Assembly: GCF_016805305.1 (NCBI RefSeq)
Contig: NZ_JAERQN010000005.1
Coordinates: 310,001-374,000, forward strand
Reading direction: 5' to 3'
Length of the DNA stretch: 64,000 nt
Origin: Falsiroseomonas ponticola
GTDB taxonomy: Bacteria; Pseudomonadota; Alphaproteobacteria; Acetobacterales; Acetobacteraceae
Part shown: positions 52,367-61,426 of the stretch, one piece after another
Numbering within the stretch: position 1 is the stretch's first letter
How the letters are laid out: every line of letters starts with the position of its first letter
The notes under the pieces: generated by a model
Told to the model about the DNA's origin: nothing
Seen by the model: the letters and a program-made list of their open reading frames with translations, nothing else
Databases searched by the model: none
Position numbers and translations under genes: made by a program

Positions 52367-53067
52367 CCGGGGAATGGGTGGGCGAGATCGCGGCGATCGC
52401 GCTCGCCGCCATCCTCGCCATCACGCTGCATGAGGCCGCGCACGGCTTCGCGGCCAAGGCGCTGGGGGACAGCACGGCGGCGGAGATGGGGCGGGTCAGC
52501 CTCAACCCGATCCGCCACATCGACCTGGTCGGCACCATCCTGCTGCCGGCCTTCCTGCTGGTGTCGCAGCTGCTGACCATCGGGCGGGTGGAGGCGATGT
52601 TCGGCTGGGCCAAGCCGGTGCCGGTGAACATCTGGCGGCTGCGCAACCCGCGCTGGGGCATGGTGCTGGTGGCGGCGGCGGGGCCCGCCATCAACTTCGC
52701 GCTTGCCTGGGGCTTCGGCCTCGCGGCCCATGGGGTGACGGCGCTGGCCGATTCGCTGCCGGAAGACGGCACGGAATGGCTGCTGCGCTTCATCGCATTG
52801 AGCATGCTCTACAACGTGATCCTCGCCTGCTTCAACCTGCTGCCGCTGCCGCCCCTCGATGGCGGGCGCATCCTGGTCGGCATCCTGCCGGCGCCGCTGG
52901 CGCGCGCGGTGGCGGGGCTGGAGCGGTTCGGCCTGCTGATCGTCATCGGCCTGGTCTTCGTGCTGCCGCACCTGATCACGGGCTTCGATCCGCTGGGCGC
53001 GCTGATCCGCAACGTGGCGCTGCCGGTGCTGCGCTTCATGTTCATGCTGGCCGGACACGGGGGCTGA
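52363..53067 (+). CDS. Site-2 protease family membrane metalloprotease
   Basis: A 234-residue multi-pass protein. The zinc site is HEAAH (His23, Glu24, His27), and the third ligand lies in FNLLPLPPLDGGRILVG. Membrane segments are at about 8-28, 45-70, 95-120, 140-165 and 185-205. The start is GTG at 52363, overlapping the nagZ stop (GTGA). It belongs to the compact S2P group found between nagZ and scpA in alphaproteobacteria; the substrate is unknown. Confidence 0.9.
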   Translation: MTGEWVGEIAAIALAAILAITLHEAAHGFAAKALGDSTAAEMGRVSLNPIRHIDLVGTILLPAFLLVSQLLTIGRVEAMFGWAKPVPVNIWRLRNPRWGMVLVAAAGPAINFALAWGFGLAAHGVTALADSLPEDGTEWLLRFIALSMLYNVILACFNLLPLPPLDGGRILVGILPAPLARAVAGLERFGLLIVIGLVFVLPHLITGFDPLGALIRNVALPVLRFMFMLAGHGG

Positions 53068-53069
53068 GG

Positions 53070-53840
53070 ATGGCGGATCCGGTGCTGCACCTGCGGCTGG
53101 ATGGGTATGAGGGGCCGCTCGACCTGCTGCTGGACCTTGCGCGGTCGCAGAAGCTCGACATCGCCAGCATCTCCATCGTGGCGCTGGTGGACCAGTACCT
53201 GGCGGTGATCGAGCAGGCGCGCGGGATGCGGCTGGAATTGCAGGCGGAATGGCTGGTCATGGCCGCCTGGCTCGCCTGGCTGAAATCCCGCCTGCTGCTG
53301 CCGAAGGAGGAGACGGCGGAGCAGGAGGACCCGGAGGCGATCGCCGCCCGCCTGACCGACCGGCTGGCGGAGCTGGAGGCGATGCGCGCCGGCGCCGCCT
53401 GGCTGCAGGCCCGCCCGCAGCTGGGGCGCGAAATCTTCGCCCGCGGCGCGCCGGAGAACCTGACGGTGGAGGACCGCTCCGGCATCCGCGCCGACCTGGC
53501 ATCGCTCTGCCAGGCCTATGCGGCCGCCCGCCGCCGGGCGCTCGCGCAGCGGCCCTATCGCCCGAAACCCCGAAAGCTGTTCACGGTGCAGGAGGCGATC
53601 CAGCGCCTGAGCCAGGTGCTGGGGGAATTGCCCTCCTGGGCCGTGCTGCAGCGCTTCATGCCGGATGACGCGGCGCTGGACCCGGTGGAGCGGCGGGCGG
53701 CCCTTGCCAGCACGCTCATCGCAGGCTTGGAGATGGCCCGCGGCGGCGCGCTGGAGTTGCGCCAGGACCGGGCCTTCGGCCCCATCCTGCTGCGCCGCGC
53801 GGAGGCCGTGGAGGGTCAGCGGGATGTGCGCGCCGCCTGA
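53070..53840 (+). CDS. scpA: Segregation and condensation protein A
   Basis: A 256-residue kleisin. The N-terminal motif is LDGYEGPLDLLLDLARSQKLD, followed by EWLVMAAWLAWLKSRLLLPK. The C-terminal part is a winged helix. It bridges SMC heads with ScpB during chromosome condensation. The ATG is two bases after the protease stop, and scpB starts 17 bases before the scpA stop. Confidence 0.93.
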   Translation: MADPVLHLRLDGYEGPLDLLLDLARSQKLDIASISIVALVDQYLAVIEQARGMRLELQAEWLVMAAWLAWLKSRLLLPKEETAEQEDPEAIAARLTDRLAELEAMRAGAAWLQARPQLGREIFARGAPENLTVEDRSGIRADLASLCQAYAAARRRALAQRPYRPKPRKLFTVQEAIQRLSQVLGELPSWAVLQRFMPDDAALDPVERRAALASTLIAGLEMARGGALELRQDRAFGPILLRRAEAVEGQRDVRAA

Positions 53841-54492
53841 GGAGGAGGGGGAGGGGGAACCCGTGCTGGTTCCCGATGCGATCGAGGCGCCCCCCGCCGT
53901 GACGGCGGAGGCCATCCGCATCGCCGAGGCCCTTCTCTTCGCCACGGACCGCCCGCTGGCGCCCGCCCGGCTGCAACAGGTGCTGCCGGAAGGCCAGGCC
54001 GCCGATGCCGTGCTGGCCGAACTCGCGATCCTGCTGGATGGCCGCGGCGTGACGCTGGTGGAGGTCGCCGGCGGCTTCGCGCTGCGCACCGCGCCGGAAC
54101 TGGCGCCGGCCCTGACCCGGGTGGTGGAGGTGCCGAAGCGCCTGCCCCGCGCGGCGATGGAGGCGCTGGCCGTGATCGCCTGGCACCAGCCCGTGACGCG
54201 GGCGGAGATCGAGGAGATCCGTGGCGCCAGTCTCTCTCAGGCCACGCTGGAATCGCTGCTGGAACACGGCCTGGTCGCGCCGCGCGGGCAGCGGGAGGTG
54301 CCGGGGCGGCCGACGCTGTGGGGCACCACGACGCGCTTCCTGGAGCAGTTCGGCCTGAAGTCGCTGCGCGACCTGCCGCGGCGGGAGGAGCTGGTCAGCG
54401 CCGACGCCGCCGCGCCGCTGCTGGCCGCGATGCAGGCGCCGAAGGAACCGGAAAAGCCGGCCGATCCGCCGGGCGAGGCCCCCACCCCTTGA
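53824..54492 (+). CDS. scpB: Segregation and condensation protein B
   Basis: A 222-residue protein. Two winged-helix domains are visible: IRIAEALLFATDRPLAPARL (about 36-55) and VIAWHQPVTRAEIEEIRGAS with GRPTLWGTTTRFLEQFGLKS. The C-terminal tail is Pro-rich. It partners ScpA and SMC. It overlaps scpA in another frame, and its stop overlaps the TTG start of the following ATPase (TTGA). Confidence 0.93.
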   Translation: MCAPPEEEGEGEPVLVPDAIEAPPAVTAEAIRIAEALLFATDRPLAPARLQQVLPEGQAADAVLAELAILLDGRGVTLVEVAGGFALRTAPELAPALTRVVEVPKRLPRAAMEALAVIAWHQPVTRAEIEEIRGASLSQATLESLLEHGLVAPRGQREVPGRPTLWGTTTRFLEQFGLKSLRDLPRREELVSADAAAPLLAAMQAPKEPEKPADPPGEAPTP

Positions 54493-55586
54493 GCATCCGA
54501 TTCGAGGGCGTCTCCCATGCCTATCCCGAGCGCGGCCAGGTGCTGCGCGGGCTCGACCTCGATGTGGGGCCGGGGGAGATCCTCTGCCTGCTCGGCCCCT
54601 CGGGCTGCGGGAAGACCACGCTGCTGCGCCTGGCCTCCGGCCTCGAACCCCTCCAGGCCGGGCGGATCACGCTGGGCGGGCAGCTGATCGCGGAGCCGGG
54701 GCGGGAGACGCCGCCGGAAGGCCGCGGCGTCGGCTTCGTCTTCCAGGACTACGCGCTGTTCCCCCATTTGACGGTGGAGGAGAACGTCGCCTTCGGGCTG
54801 CGCTTCATTCCCCGCGGCCAGCGCAAGTGGCGGATCATGGACGCGCTGGCCCGCGTCGGCCTGGAAGGCTACGCGGCCGCCTGGCCGCACATGCTGTCCG
54901 GCGGCCAGCAGCAGCGGGTGGCGCTGGCCCGGGCGCTGGCGCCGCGCCCCGCCGTGCTGTTGCTGGACGAGGCCTTCGCCAGCCTCGATGCCAGGCTGCG
55001 GGAACAGGTGCGGGACGACACGCTGCATGTCCTGCAGGAAGCCGGCATCGCCACCCTGATCGTGACGCATGATGCGGAGGAGGCGATGTTCATGGCCGAC
55101 CGCATCGCGCTGATGAATGCCGGGCAGATCGAGCAGCTCGGCACCCCCGCGGAACTCTACCTGACCCCCGCCAGCCGCTTCGTCGCGACCTTCCTGGGGG
55201 AGGTGAACGTGCTTCCCGCCCGGGTCCATGCCGGGCGGGCGGAGACGCCGATCGGCACGGTCCCGGCCCCCGCCGCGCTCGGCAACCAGCCCGTGCAGGT
55301 GCTGCTGCGGCCGGAAGGGCTGCGGGTGATGACCGCGCCCTCCGCCGATGGCCCCGCGGCGCCGCTGGCCGGCGACCTCTCGGGCTGCGGCGCGGTGGCG
55401 GAGGTGGAGGCCTGCCGGCTGCTCGGCGCCACCACGCTCGTGCATCTCGCGGTGCCGGACGGGCAGGGGGCGCTGCTGCACCTGCATGCCCGGCTGCCCC
55501 CCGGGGTGTGGCTGGCGCGGGGGGAGAAGGTCTCCGTCGCGATGGATCCGCAACGGGCCTTCGTATTCCCGGCCGAGGCTCCCTAG
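54489..55586 (+). CDS. ABC transporter ATP-binding protein, FbpC/PotA-like
   Basis: A 365-residue ATPase. Walker A is GPSGCGKTT, the Q-loop is VFQDYALFPHLTVEENVAFG, the signature is LSGGQQQRVALARALA, Walker B is VLLLDEAFASLD, and a TOBE domain follows (about 240-360). The start is TTG overlapping the scpB stop; no upstream ATG is possible. It resembles Fe3+ or spermidine importer ATPases, but no permease is near. It fills the position between scpB and tatB where tatA is commonly found. Confidence 0.88.
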   Translation: MSIRFEGVSHAYPERGQVLRGLDLDVGPGEILCLLGPSGCGKTTLLRLASGLEPLQAGRITLGGQLIAEPGRETPPEGRGVGFVFQDYALFPHLTVEENVAFGLRFIPRGQRKWRIMDALARVGLEGYAAAWPHMLSGGQQQRVALARALAPRPAVLLLDEAFASLDARLREQVRDDTLHVLQEAGIATLIVTHDAEEAMFMADRIALMNAGQIEQLGTPAELYLTPASRFVATFLGEVNVLPARVHAGRAETPIGTVPAPAALGNQPVQVLLRPEGLRVMTAPSADGPAAPLAGDLSGCGAVAEVEACRLLGATTLVHLAVPDGQGALLHLHARLPPGVWLARGEKVSVAMDPQRAFVFPAEAP

Positions 55587-55689
55587 ATAAGGGCTGCCGT
55601 CATCGGCGCCGGATTGGCGCGACGCGGCGATCCTGCTAACGGGATGGGCCCGCAGGCCGGCACGATGCGCGGCGCGGGAATGGGGAAGA

Positions 55690-56244
55690 ATGCTCGGTCT
55701 CGACTGGTCCGAACTCGCGCTGATCGCGGTGGTCGCGGTGGTCGTCATCGGCCCCAAGGACCTGCCCGATGCCGTGCGCGGAATCGCCAAGGGCATCCAG
55801 AAGCTCCGCCGCATGGCCGGGGAGTTCCAGGGCCAGGTGGATGAGGTGGTGCGCGAGGCGAAGCTGGAGGATGTGCGGAACTCGATCAACGAGATCCGCA
55901 ACTTCAACGTCCGCGACATCGTGGAGAAGGAGATCGACAAGGACGGGTCGATCCGGAAGACCTTCACGGAGGACCCGATCGGCAACCCGCTGCGGGATGC
56001 CTTCGCCCCCGATGCCGGCCATGGCGCGGCCGTGACGCCGCCGCCCGCCGCCGTGCCGCCCGCGCCGCCGCCGCCCGTCGCGCCCGCCTTCGTGCCGCCC
56101 GGCACGCTGCCGCCCCTGCCGGAGCCGCCGCCCCCGCCCGCCGCCGTGGTGCCGCCCGCCTTCGTGCCGCCGGCCGCCATCCCGCCGGCGACCGCCACCC
56201 CGGCACCGGTGACCACACCCGCGCCGCCTTCCGCCACCGCCTGA
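55690..56244 (+). CDS. tatB: Sec-independent translocase subunit TatB
   Basis: A 184-residue protein. The N-terminal helix is GLDWSELALIAVVAVVVIGPKDLP, with the conserved Glu and GPKDLP, followed by an amphipathic helix (AVRGIAKGIQKLRRMAGEF). The C-terminal 75 residues are nearly all Pro, Ala and Val. It forms the twin-arginine receptor with TatC, encoded 17 bp downstream. tatA is not present in the window. Confidence 0.93.
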   Translation: MLGLDWSELALIAVVAVVVIGPKDLPDAVRGIAKGIQKLRRMAGEFQGQVDEVVREAKLEDVRNSINEIRNFNVRDIVEKEIDKDGSIRKTFTEDPIGNPLRDAFAPDAGHGAAVTPPPAAVPPAPPPPVAPAFVPPGTLPPLPEPPPPPAAVVPPAFVPPAAIPPATATPAPVTTPAPPSATA

Positions 56245-56261
56245 GACAACGGATCCCCCCC

Positions 56262-57059
56262 GTGCCGCGCGATCCGGACGACCATATCGACGACAAGCCG
56301 ATGCCGTTGATCGAGCACCTCATGGAGCTGCGCACGCGGCTCATGTGGTCGATCGGCGCCTTCATCATCGCCTTCGCCGTCTGCTACTACTTCTCCACCC
56401 AGATCTACGGCTTCCTGGCCGCGCCGCTGGCGGACATCCTGCACGCGCAATCCGGCGGCGCCGACCGGCGCATGATCTTCACCGCGCTGTACGAGGCCTT
56501 CTTCACCTACCTGAAGGTCGCCTTCTTCGGCGCAACCTTCTTCAGCTTCCCGATGTGGGCCACGCAGCTCTGGCTGTTCATCGCGCCCGGCCTGTACCGG
56601 AGCGAGAAGAAGGCGATCATGCCCTTCCTCATCGCCTCCCCCTTCCTGTTCATCGCGGGCGCGGCGCTGGCCTACTACTTCATCTTCCCGCTGGCCTGGA
56701 AATTCTTCATCTCCTTCGAGACGCCGGCCGATGCGGGGTCCATCCCCATCCAGCTGGAAGCCAAGGTCAGCGAATACCTCTCGCTGGTCATGCACATGAT
56801 CCTGGCCTTCGGCATCGCCTTCCAGCTGCCCGTGCTGCTGACGCTGATGGCGCGCGTGGGCATCGTGACGGTGGATGGCCTGCGCAAGGGCCGGCGCTAC
56901 GCGATCGTCGGCATGTTCGTCGTGGCCGCCATCATCACGCCGCCCGACATCATCAGCCAGATCGGCCTCGCGGTGCCGCTGATCCTGCTCTACGAGATCT
57001 CGATCCTGGCCGCGGTCTGGATGGCGCCGAAGCCGCCGAAGGACGAGGCGAGCAGTTGA
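56262..57059 (+). CDS. tatC: Sec-independent translocase subunit TatC
   Basis: A 265-residue six-helix protein. The N-terminal signature MPLIEHLMELRTRLMWSIG has the conserved Glu, and later segments are FITAL-like (MIFTALYEAFFTYLKVAFFG) and TPPDIISQIGLAVPLILLYE. The start is GTG at 56262 with GGA ten bases before; an ATG 13 codons later is an alternative. It binds the twin-arginine signal. Confidence 0.94.
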   Translation: MPRDPDDHIDDKPMPLIEHLMELRTRLMWSIGAFIIAFAVCYYFSTQIYGFLAAPLADILHAQSGGADRRMIFTALYEAFFTYLKVAFFGATFFSFPMWATQLWLFIAPGLYRSEKKAIMPFLIASPFLFIAGAALAYYFIFPLAWKFFISFETPADAGSIPIQLEAKVSEYLSLVMHMILAFGIAFQLPVLLTLMARVGIVTVDGLRKGRRYAIVGMFVVAAIITPPDIISQIGLAVPLILLYEISILAAVWMAPKPPKDEASS

Positions 57060-57071
57060 CGCAGGCCTGAA

Positions 57072-57087
57072 GGGGGCTTCGGCCCCC
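57072..57087 (+). terminator. UUCG-tetraloop hairpin between tatC and serS
   Basis: GGGGGC-TTCG-GCCCCC is a very stable hairpin 12 bp after tatC. A second palindrome, GGCCCC-GA-GGGGCC (57120-57133), lies before serS. No T tract; these may stabilise, pause or attenuate. Confidence 0.5.
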
Positions 57088-57154
57088 GCGCTGCTTCCAC
57101 TCTCTCTCGCTGACCGATCGGCCCCGAGGGGCCTGCCATCAGGGGCTGCTTCCC

Positions 57155-58426
57155 ATGCATGACATCAAGCTGGTGCGCGCCAACCCCGCCGCCTTCGACG
57201 CCGCGCTCGCCCGCCGCGGCGCGCCGCCCGCGGCGGCGGAGGCGCTGCGCCTCGATGACCTCCGCATCGAGGCCATCCGCATCACCCAGGCCGCGCAGAC
57301 CACGCGCAACGAACTCTCCCGCCAGATCGGCGCCGCCATGAAGCGCGGCGACGCGCAGGAGGCCGAGCGCCTGAAGGCCGAGGTGAAGGCCGCCGTCGAT
57401 GCCGCCGCCGCCGCGACGCCGGAGGTGCATGAGGCCGCGCGCGACGCCATCCTGGCCGCGCTGCCCAATGTGCTGGACGAGGCGGTGCCGGAGGGCCTGG
57501 ACGAGAGCGCCAATGTCGTCCTGCACACCCATGGCGCCCCGGCCAACCACGCCTTCGCGCCGAAGCAGCATTTCGAACTCGGCGAAGCCTTCGGGATGGA
57601 TTTCGCGAACGCCGCCAAGCTGGCCGGCACGCGCTTCACCATCCTGCGCGGGCCGCTGGCGCGCCTCGAACGCGCGCTCGGCCAGTGGATGCTGAACCTG
57701 CATGTGGAACAGCACGGCTACACGGAAGTCTCCGTGCCGCTTCTGGTCAACGACGCCACCATGTACGGCACCGGCCAGCTGCCGAAGTTCAGCGAGGATC
57801 TGTTCCGCACCACCGATGGCCGCTGGCTGATCCCGACCGCGGAAGTGCCGCTGACCAACCTGGTGCGCGGCGAGATCCTGGCCGAATCCGCGCTGCCGAT
57901 GCGCCTGACCGCGCTCTCCCCCTGCTTCCGGAGCGAGGCGGGATCGGCCGGGCGCGACACGCGCGGCATGCTGCGCCAGCACCAGTTCCCGAAGGTGGAG
58001 CTGGTCTCCATCTGCCTGCCGCAGGACAGCGAGGCGGAGCATGAGCGCATGACCGCCTGCGCGGAGCGGGTGCTGACCGATCTCGGCCTGACCTGGCGGC
58101 GCATCGTGCTCTCCGCCGGCGATACCGGCTTCGGCGCGGCCAAGACCTATGACCTGGAGGTCTGGCTGCCCGGCCAGCAGGCCTGGCGGGAGATTTCCTC
58201 CTGCTCCAACTGCCGGGACTTCCAGGCAAGGCGGATGGATGCGCGCTACCGCCCGGCCGGCGCCAAGGGCACGGAGTTCCTGCACACGCTGAACGGCAGC
58301 GGCGTCGCCGTGGGCCGTGCGCTGATCGCGGTGCTGGAGACCTTCCAGCAGGCCGATGGCAGCGTGCTGGTGCCGGAGGTGCTGCGCCCCTGGATGGGCG
58401 GGGTGGAGATGCTGCACCCCGGCTAA
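57155..58426 (+). CDS. serS: Seryl-tRNA synthetase
   Basis: A 423-residue class II synthetase. The N-terminal coiled-coil arm (about 30-110) binds tRNA-Ser. Motif 2 is [20 protein letters not shown] and motif 3 is [20 protein letters not shown]. The ATG at 57155 is preceded by CAGGGG at a suitable distance. Its stop sits in the loop of a 10-bp hairpin. Confidence 0.96.
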   Translation: MHDIKLVRANPAAFDAALARRGAPPAAAEALRLDDLRIEAIRITQAAQTTRNELSRQIGAAMKRGDAQEAERLKAEVKAAVDAAAAATPEVHEAARDAILAALPNVLDEAVPEGLDESANVVLHTHGAPANHAFAPKQHFELGEAFGMDFANAAKLAGTRFTILRGPLARLERALGQWMLNLHVEQHGYTEVSVPLLVNDATMYGTGQLPKFSEDLFRTTDGRWLIPTAEVPLTNLVRGEILAESALPMRLTALSPCFRSEAGSAGRDTRGMLRQHQFPKVELVSICLPQDSEAEHERMTACAERVLTDLGLTWRRIVLSAGDTGFGAAKTYDLEVWLPGQQAWREISSCSNCRDFQARRMDARYRPAGAKGTEFLHTLNGSGVAVGRALIAVLETFQQADGSVLVPEVLRPWMGGVEMLHPG

Positions 58427-58436
58427 GGGGTGCAGC
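58411..58436. terminator. Hairpin around the serS stop codon
   Basis: GCTGCACCCC (58411-58420) pairs with GGGGTGCAGC (58427-58436), and the loop GGCTAA contains the stop. It also lies just past the 3' end of the convergent small membrane protein. Confidence 0.6.
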
Positions 58437-58442
58437 CTGGAT

Positions 58443-58655
58443 TCACTCGCCCGGGATCGGGGCGGGCTTGGGCCGCCGGCTCTGGTCCAGCCAGATCAGC
58501 ACCACGGCGCCGAACATGGCGAACCAGACGCCATAGAAGGGCTGGCCGAGCAGCGAGAGCGCCAGCGTCATGACGGCGCAGAGGGCGATGGTCGGCCAGG
58601 GGTAGCGCCCCACGACACCCGTCAGCAGGGTGTAGGGCAGCAGCAGGATACGCAT
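58443..58655 (-). CDS. Small membrane protein with GRYPWPTI motif (paralogue A)
   Basis: A 70-residue protein starting MRILLLPYTLLTGVVGRYPW. Two membrane helices (about 22-38 and 40-56) follow the motif GRYPWPTI, and VLIWLDQSRRP ends the helical part. It is a paralogue of the 73-residue protein at 59505-59726. The two flank a gene for a possible caspase-like protein. Confidence 0.68.
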   Translation of the reverse strand: MRILLLPYTLLTGVVGRYPWPTIALCAVMTLALSLLGQPFYGVWFAMFGAVVLIWLDQSRRPKPAPIPGE

Positions 58656-58862
58656 CACGGTCGGGGGGATCCTTCGCGGACCCCTCGCCACCGGAAGGGC
58701 GGCCGGACGGATGCGCCCCGCACCCTCCGCCGCCGGGGCGCCGGGCACAAGGCAATTCGGCGCGTGCCGGCCCGGCCGCGCGAAACAGGGCGAAACCGCC
58801 CGCCATCGACAGGCCGCGCCGGCGGGGTCCAGGCTGCGGCTTCCGACGGCAGGAGGCCCGGC

Positions 58863-59468
58863 ATGGCATCGGTGGAGTTGCGGGTGCTCGACACGCGCAT
58901 CGGCGCGCGGTTCAAGCGGCCGCGCGGCAGCGACATCATCGTCGGCACGGCCACCACGCTGGCGCGGCTGTTCGAACGGGTGACGGCGACGCTGGGCAGC
59001 AACAAGCTCTCCCGCCTGTCGGTCTGCTGCCATGGCTACGAAGGCGGCGTGGCGGATGACCGGATGGCGATGTCGCGCATGGGCGGCGGCTTCGGGCTGC
59101 AGCTCGGCCAGGATGACCTGACCTTCGACACGGTCGGCGCCTTCAACCTGCTGTCCGGCAAGTTCGCGGCCGGCGGGCAGATGGACATCTATGCCTGCGC
59201 GGCGGCGGAGGACAGCTCCAGCACCGGCTTCACCGGCAATGGCCGCCTGCTGATGCGGGAGCTGGCGGGGCAGATCAACGCCACCGTCCGCGCCTCCGAT
59301 TCCATCCAGACCTACAATGCCGGCGTCGTCACCACGACCATCTTCGGCATCCCCGTCTACAGCGAGTATGAGGGCGTCGATTTCGGGGAGTGGGAGGGCA
59401 ATGTCTGGCTCTTCCTGCCCGATGGCAGCCGCCGGCAGGACCGGCGCCCGGGACGCGGGGTGAGCTGA
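58863..59468 (+). CDS. Hypothetical protein with possible caspase-like His/Cys pair
   Basis: A 201-residue protein with no signal peptide. LSRLSVCCHGYEGGVADD (His57) and GQMDIYACAAAEDSSS (Cys112) form an H...C pair each following a hydrophobic strand, the arrangement seen in clan CD cysteine peptidases and in DUF4347-like domains. VTTTIFGIPVYSEYEG and GNVWLFLPDGSRR follow. Function is not established and catalytic activity is inference. It lies between two paralogous small membrane proteins on the opposite strand. Confidence 0.6.
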   Translation: MASVELRVLDTRIGARFKRPRGSDIIVGTATTLARLFERVTATLGSNKLSRLSVCCHGYEGGVADDRMAMSRMGGGFGLQLGQDDLTFDTVGAFNLLSGKFAAGGQMDIYACAAAEDSSSTGFTGNGRLLMRELAGQINATVRASDSIQTYNAGVVTTTIFGIPVYSEYEGVDFGEWEGNVWLFLPDGSRRQDRRPGRGVS

Positions 59469-59472
59469 GGGC

Positions 59473-59497
59473 GGGGCGCCGGGCCTGCCGGCGCCCC
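59473..59497. terminator. GC hairpin between convergent genes
   Basis: GGGGCGCCGG (59473-59482) pairs with CCGGCGCCCC (59488-59497) around GCCTG. TTC follows on the plus strand. Confidence 0.6.
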
Positions 59498-59504
59498 TTC
59501 GCGG

Positions 59505-59726
59505 TCAATCCCCCGCGGCGACGCCTTCGTCGATGGCGCGCGGATGCGTCGTCTCGTCCACCCAGATCAGGACCATGGAGGAGAGCAGCGCGGCGCAGAC
59601 GCCGACCACGTCATGGCCGGTGAAGAAGCCGGCGGGCGTGAGGAGCGCGCTGATGATGATCGTGGGCCAGGGGTAGCGGCCGATCGTTCCGAAGATCAGG
59701 CCGAAGGGGGCATAGAGGGCAGCCAT
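59505..59726 (-). CDS. Small membrane protein with GRYPWPTI motif (paralogue B)
   Basis: A 73-residue protein starting MAALYAPFGLIFGTIGRYPW. Like paralogue A it has GRYPWPTI, two helices and SSMVLIWVDETTHP near the end, then an acidic tail. Alignment of the two is clear without gaps over about 60 residues. No known family is recognised. Confidence 0.66.
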   Translation of the reverse strand: MAALYAPFGLIFGTIGRYPWPTIIISALLTPAGFFTGHDVVGVCAALLSSMVLIWVDETTHPRAIDEGVAAGD

Positions 59727-59963
59727 CAAGGCCGTGGTCCTTTGGAGCTCGGCAGGCCCGGCAGCCACCCCGCTGGTGGGAACGCGGACCCTGCGCCCCG
59801 GACGCTCACGCCGCCGAGAGGATGAGGCAAGGGAGTTATCCAAACCCATCGCCGAATTCACCCAAGGGTCAGCCAAGGGCGCCAATCTGCAATGAAGCGC
59901 GGTTTCTGCTGAGTTTTGCGTAACTTCGCGGCAGGCTTGGCCTCATCTGCCGGCCCGGCGGCC

Positions 59964-60782
59964 TCAGGCGACGGGGGCGAAGCGGCAGACTCCCTCCTCC
60001 CGCCACCAGCGCGGGGTGGGGTTCCAGTCATGGTGGTCCAGGCCGGGGGCGGCGGTATCGATGGCGCGCTTGCGCAGGCGTTCGAAGCGGGTGGCGTTCT
60101 CGGCCTCCGGCAGCGTGTATTGCCGGCCCCAGCCGCGTTCCATGTCCCGCGCGCCGAGCCCCGCGGAGAGCATCGCCTGGCGCCGCACCAGGTAGTCCAG
60201 GCCGAGATACTTGTAGTGCAGCAGCAGCAGCTCGTCCCGCTCCGGGCAGACCAGGTCGCCGGTGGGCGTCGCGGCATGCCGGCCGGGGGCGAAGCGCGTC
60301 TCCCGCAGCCGGTCCGGGGCGAAGAGGCTGAGCTTGTTCATGCCCTTGAAGGCCGTGCCCCAGGTCAGCGCCTGGCAGAGCGTGGTGTCCGGGGGCGGGA
60401 ATTCGGTGGCCACCATCTGGTAGCCCAGCGCCGGCACCATGCTGACCCCGGCCGCCTGGCAGCGGGCGAGGTAGCCCGGCAGGTCCGGATGGTGCAGGTG
60501 TTCGTCGATGGCGGTGATGACGACCCAATCCGCCCGGCCGCGGCTTTCCTTCCAGGCCGTGTCGTGCAGCCGCTGGGCGGATGCCACGAAGCTGTCCGGC
60601 ACCACCCGCCGGAAGCGCCGCACCTCCACCCGCCCATGCCGGGCGAGGATGTCGAGCGTGCCGTCCGTGCTGCCATCGTCATAGACGATGTAGCGTTCCA
60701 CCCAGGGGTCGTAGTGGCGGAAGAAGAAGCCGAGCTGCGCTTCCTCGTTGAGGGACTGGGTGTAGAGGTGCACGCGCATCAC
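59964..60782 (-). CDS. Glycosyltransferase family 2 protein
   Basis: A 272-residue protein. MRVHLYTQSLNEEAQLGFFF and ERYIVYDDGSTDGTLDILAR give the GT-A nucleotide-sugar binding core; VVITAIDEHLHHP provides the second acidic motif. The C-terminal half has LLLLHYKYLGLDYLVRRQ, seen in GT2 proteins with an N-terminal glyco_tranf_2_4-like fold. It is coupled to the upstream acyltransferase by a four-base overlap (60779-60782). Probably involved in surface glycan assembly. Confidence 0.82.
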   Translation of the reverse strand: MMRVHLYTQSLNEEAQLGFFFRHYDPWVERYIVYDDGSTDGTLDILARHGRVEVRRFRRVVPDSFVASAQRLHDTAWKESRGRADWVVITAIDEHLHHPDLPGYLARCQAAGVSMVPALGYQMVATEFPPPDTTLCQALTWGTAFKGMNKLSLFAPDRLRETRFAPGRHAATPTGDLVCPERDELLLLHYKYLGLDYLVRRQAMLSAGLGARDMERGWGRQYTLPEAENATRFERLRKRAIDTAAPGLDHHDWNPTPRWWREEGVCRFAPVA

Positions 60783-61426
60783 CGGGCCTCCCGCATGATC
60801 CGGGCCGGATGGCCCGCGACGAGCGCGCCGGCCGGCACGTCCCGCCGCACCACCGCGCCGGGCGCGACGATGGCCCCGGCGCCGATCCGCACCCCCGGCG
60901 CGATGACGGCGCCCGCGCCGATCATCGCGCCATCGCCCAGCGTGACCTGGCCGGCCAAGGTCGCGCCGGGGCCCACCGAGGCGAAATCCCCGATCGCCGC
61001 ATGGTGGCCGATGCCGGCGCCGCGGTTGAGCAGCGCGAAGCGGCCGATCCGGGCCAGCGCGCCGACCAGCACGCCCGCATTGGCGTAGCTCCCCTCCGCC
61101 CAGCTGGCGGAGGCCGCATGGGTGCCGGAGGGGTCCCGCAGCGGCGCGGCGGGGCGCAGGCCGAGCGCCAGCGCCTCCTCCACCGCCGCCCGGCGATGGG
61201 CGGGGGTGAAGAGGGGGCAGGCGAAGGCGGCGCCGCGCAGCGCGGGCGGCAGGGCCGCGGCATCGGCCAGCAGCGCGGGGTCCAGCGTATAGGCCGGGCC
61301 CGCCCGGTTGCGGATGGAGGCCAGGAGGCGCAGGCCGAGCCTGGCCGCCGTCTCCTCCATGTCCACCGCCAGCGGGCCGCCGGCGGCGAAGATGAGGAGC
61401 GCGCCCCGCGCCGCCGCCTCAGCCAT
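60779..61426 (-). CDS. NeuD-like hexapeptide-repeat acyltransferase
   Basis: A 215-residue protein. The N-terminal part is a PglD/NeuD-type domain (LLIFAAGGPLAVDMEETAAR), and the C-terminal left-handed beta-helix has repeats such as IGDFASVGPGATLAGQVTLG and IGAGAVIAPGVRIGAGAIVA, ending HPARIMREAR. These enzymes acetylate amino sugars or sialic acids. The ATG at 61426 overlaps the DUF815 gene by eight bases. It forms a likely pair with the downstream glycosyltransferase. Confidence 0.82.
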   Translation of the reverse strand: MAEAAARGALLIFAAGGPLAVDMEETAARLGLRLLASIRNRAGPAYTLDPALLADAAALPPALRGAAFACPLFTPAHRRAAVEEALALGLRPAAPLRDPSGTHAASASWAEGSYANAGVLVGALARIGRFALLNRGAGIGHHAAIGDFASVGPGATLAGQVTLGDGAMIGAGAVIAPGVRIGAGAIVAPGAVVRRDVPAGALVAGHPARIMREAR

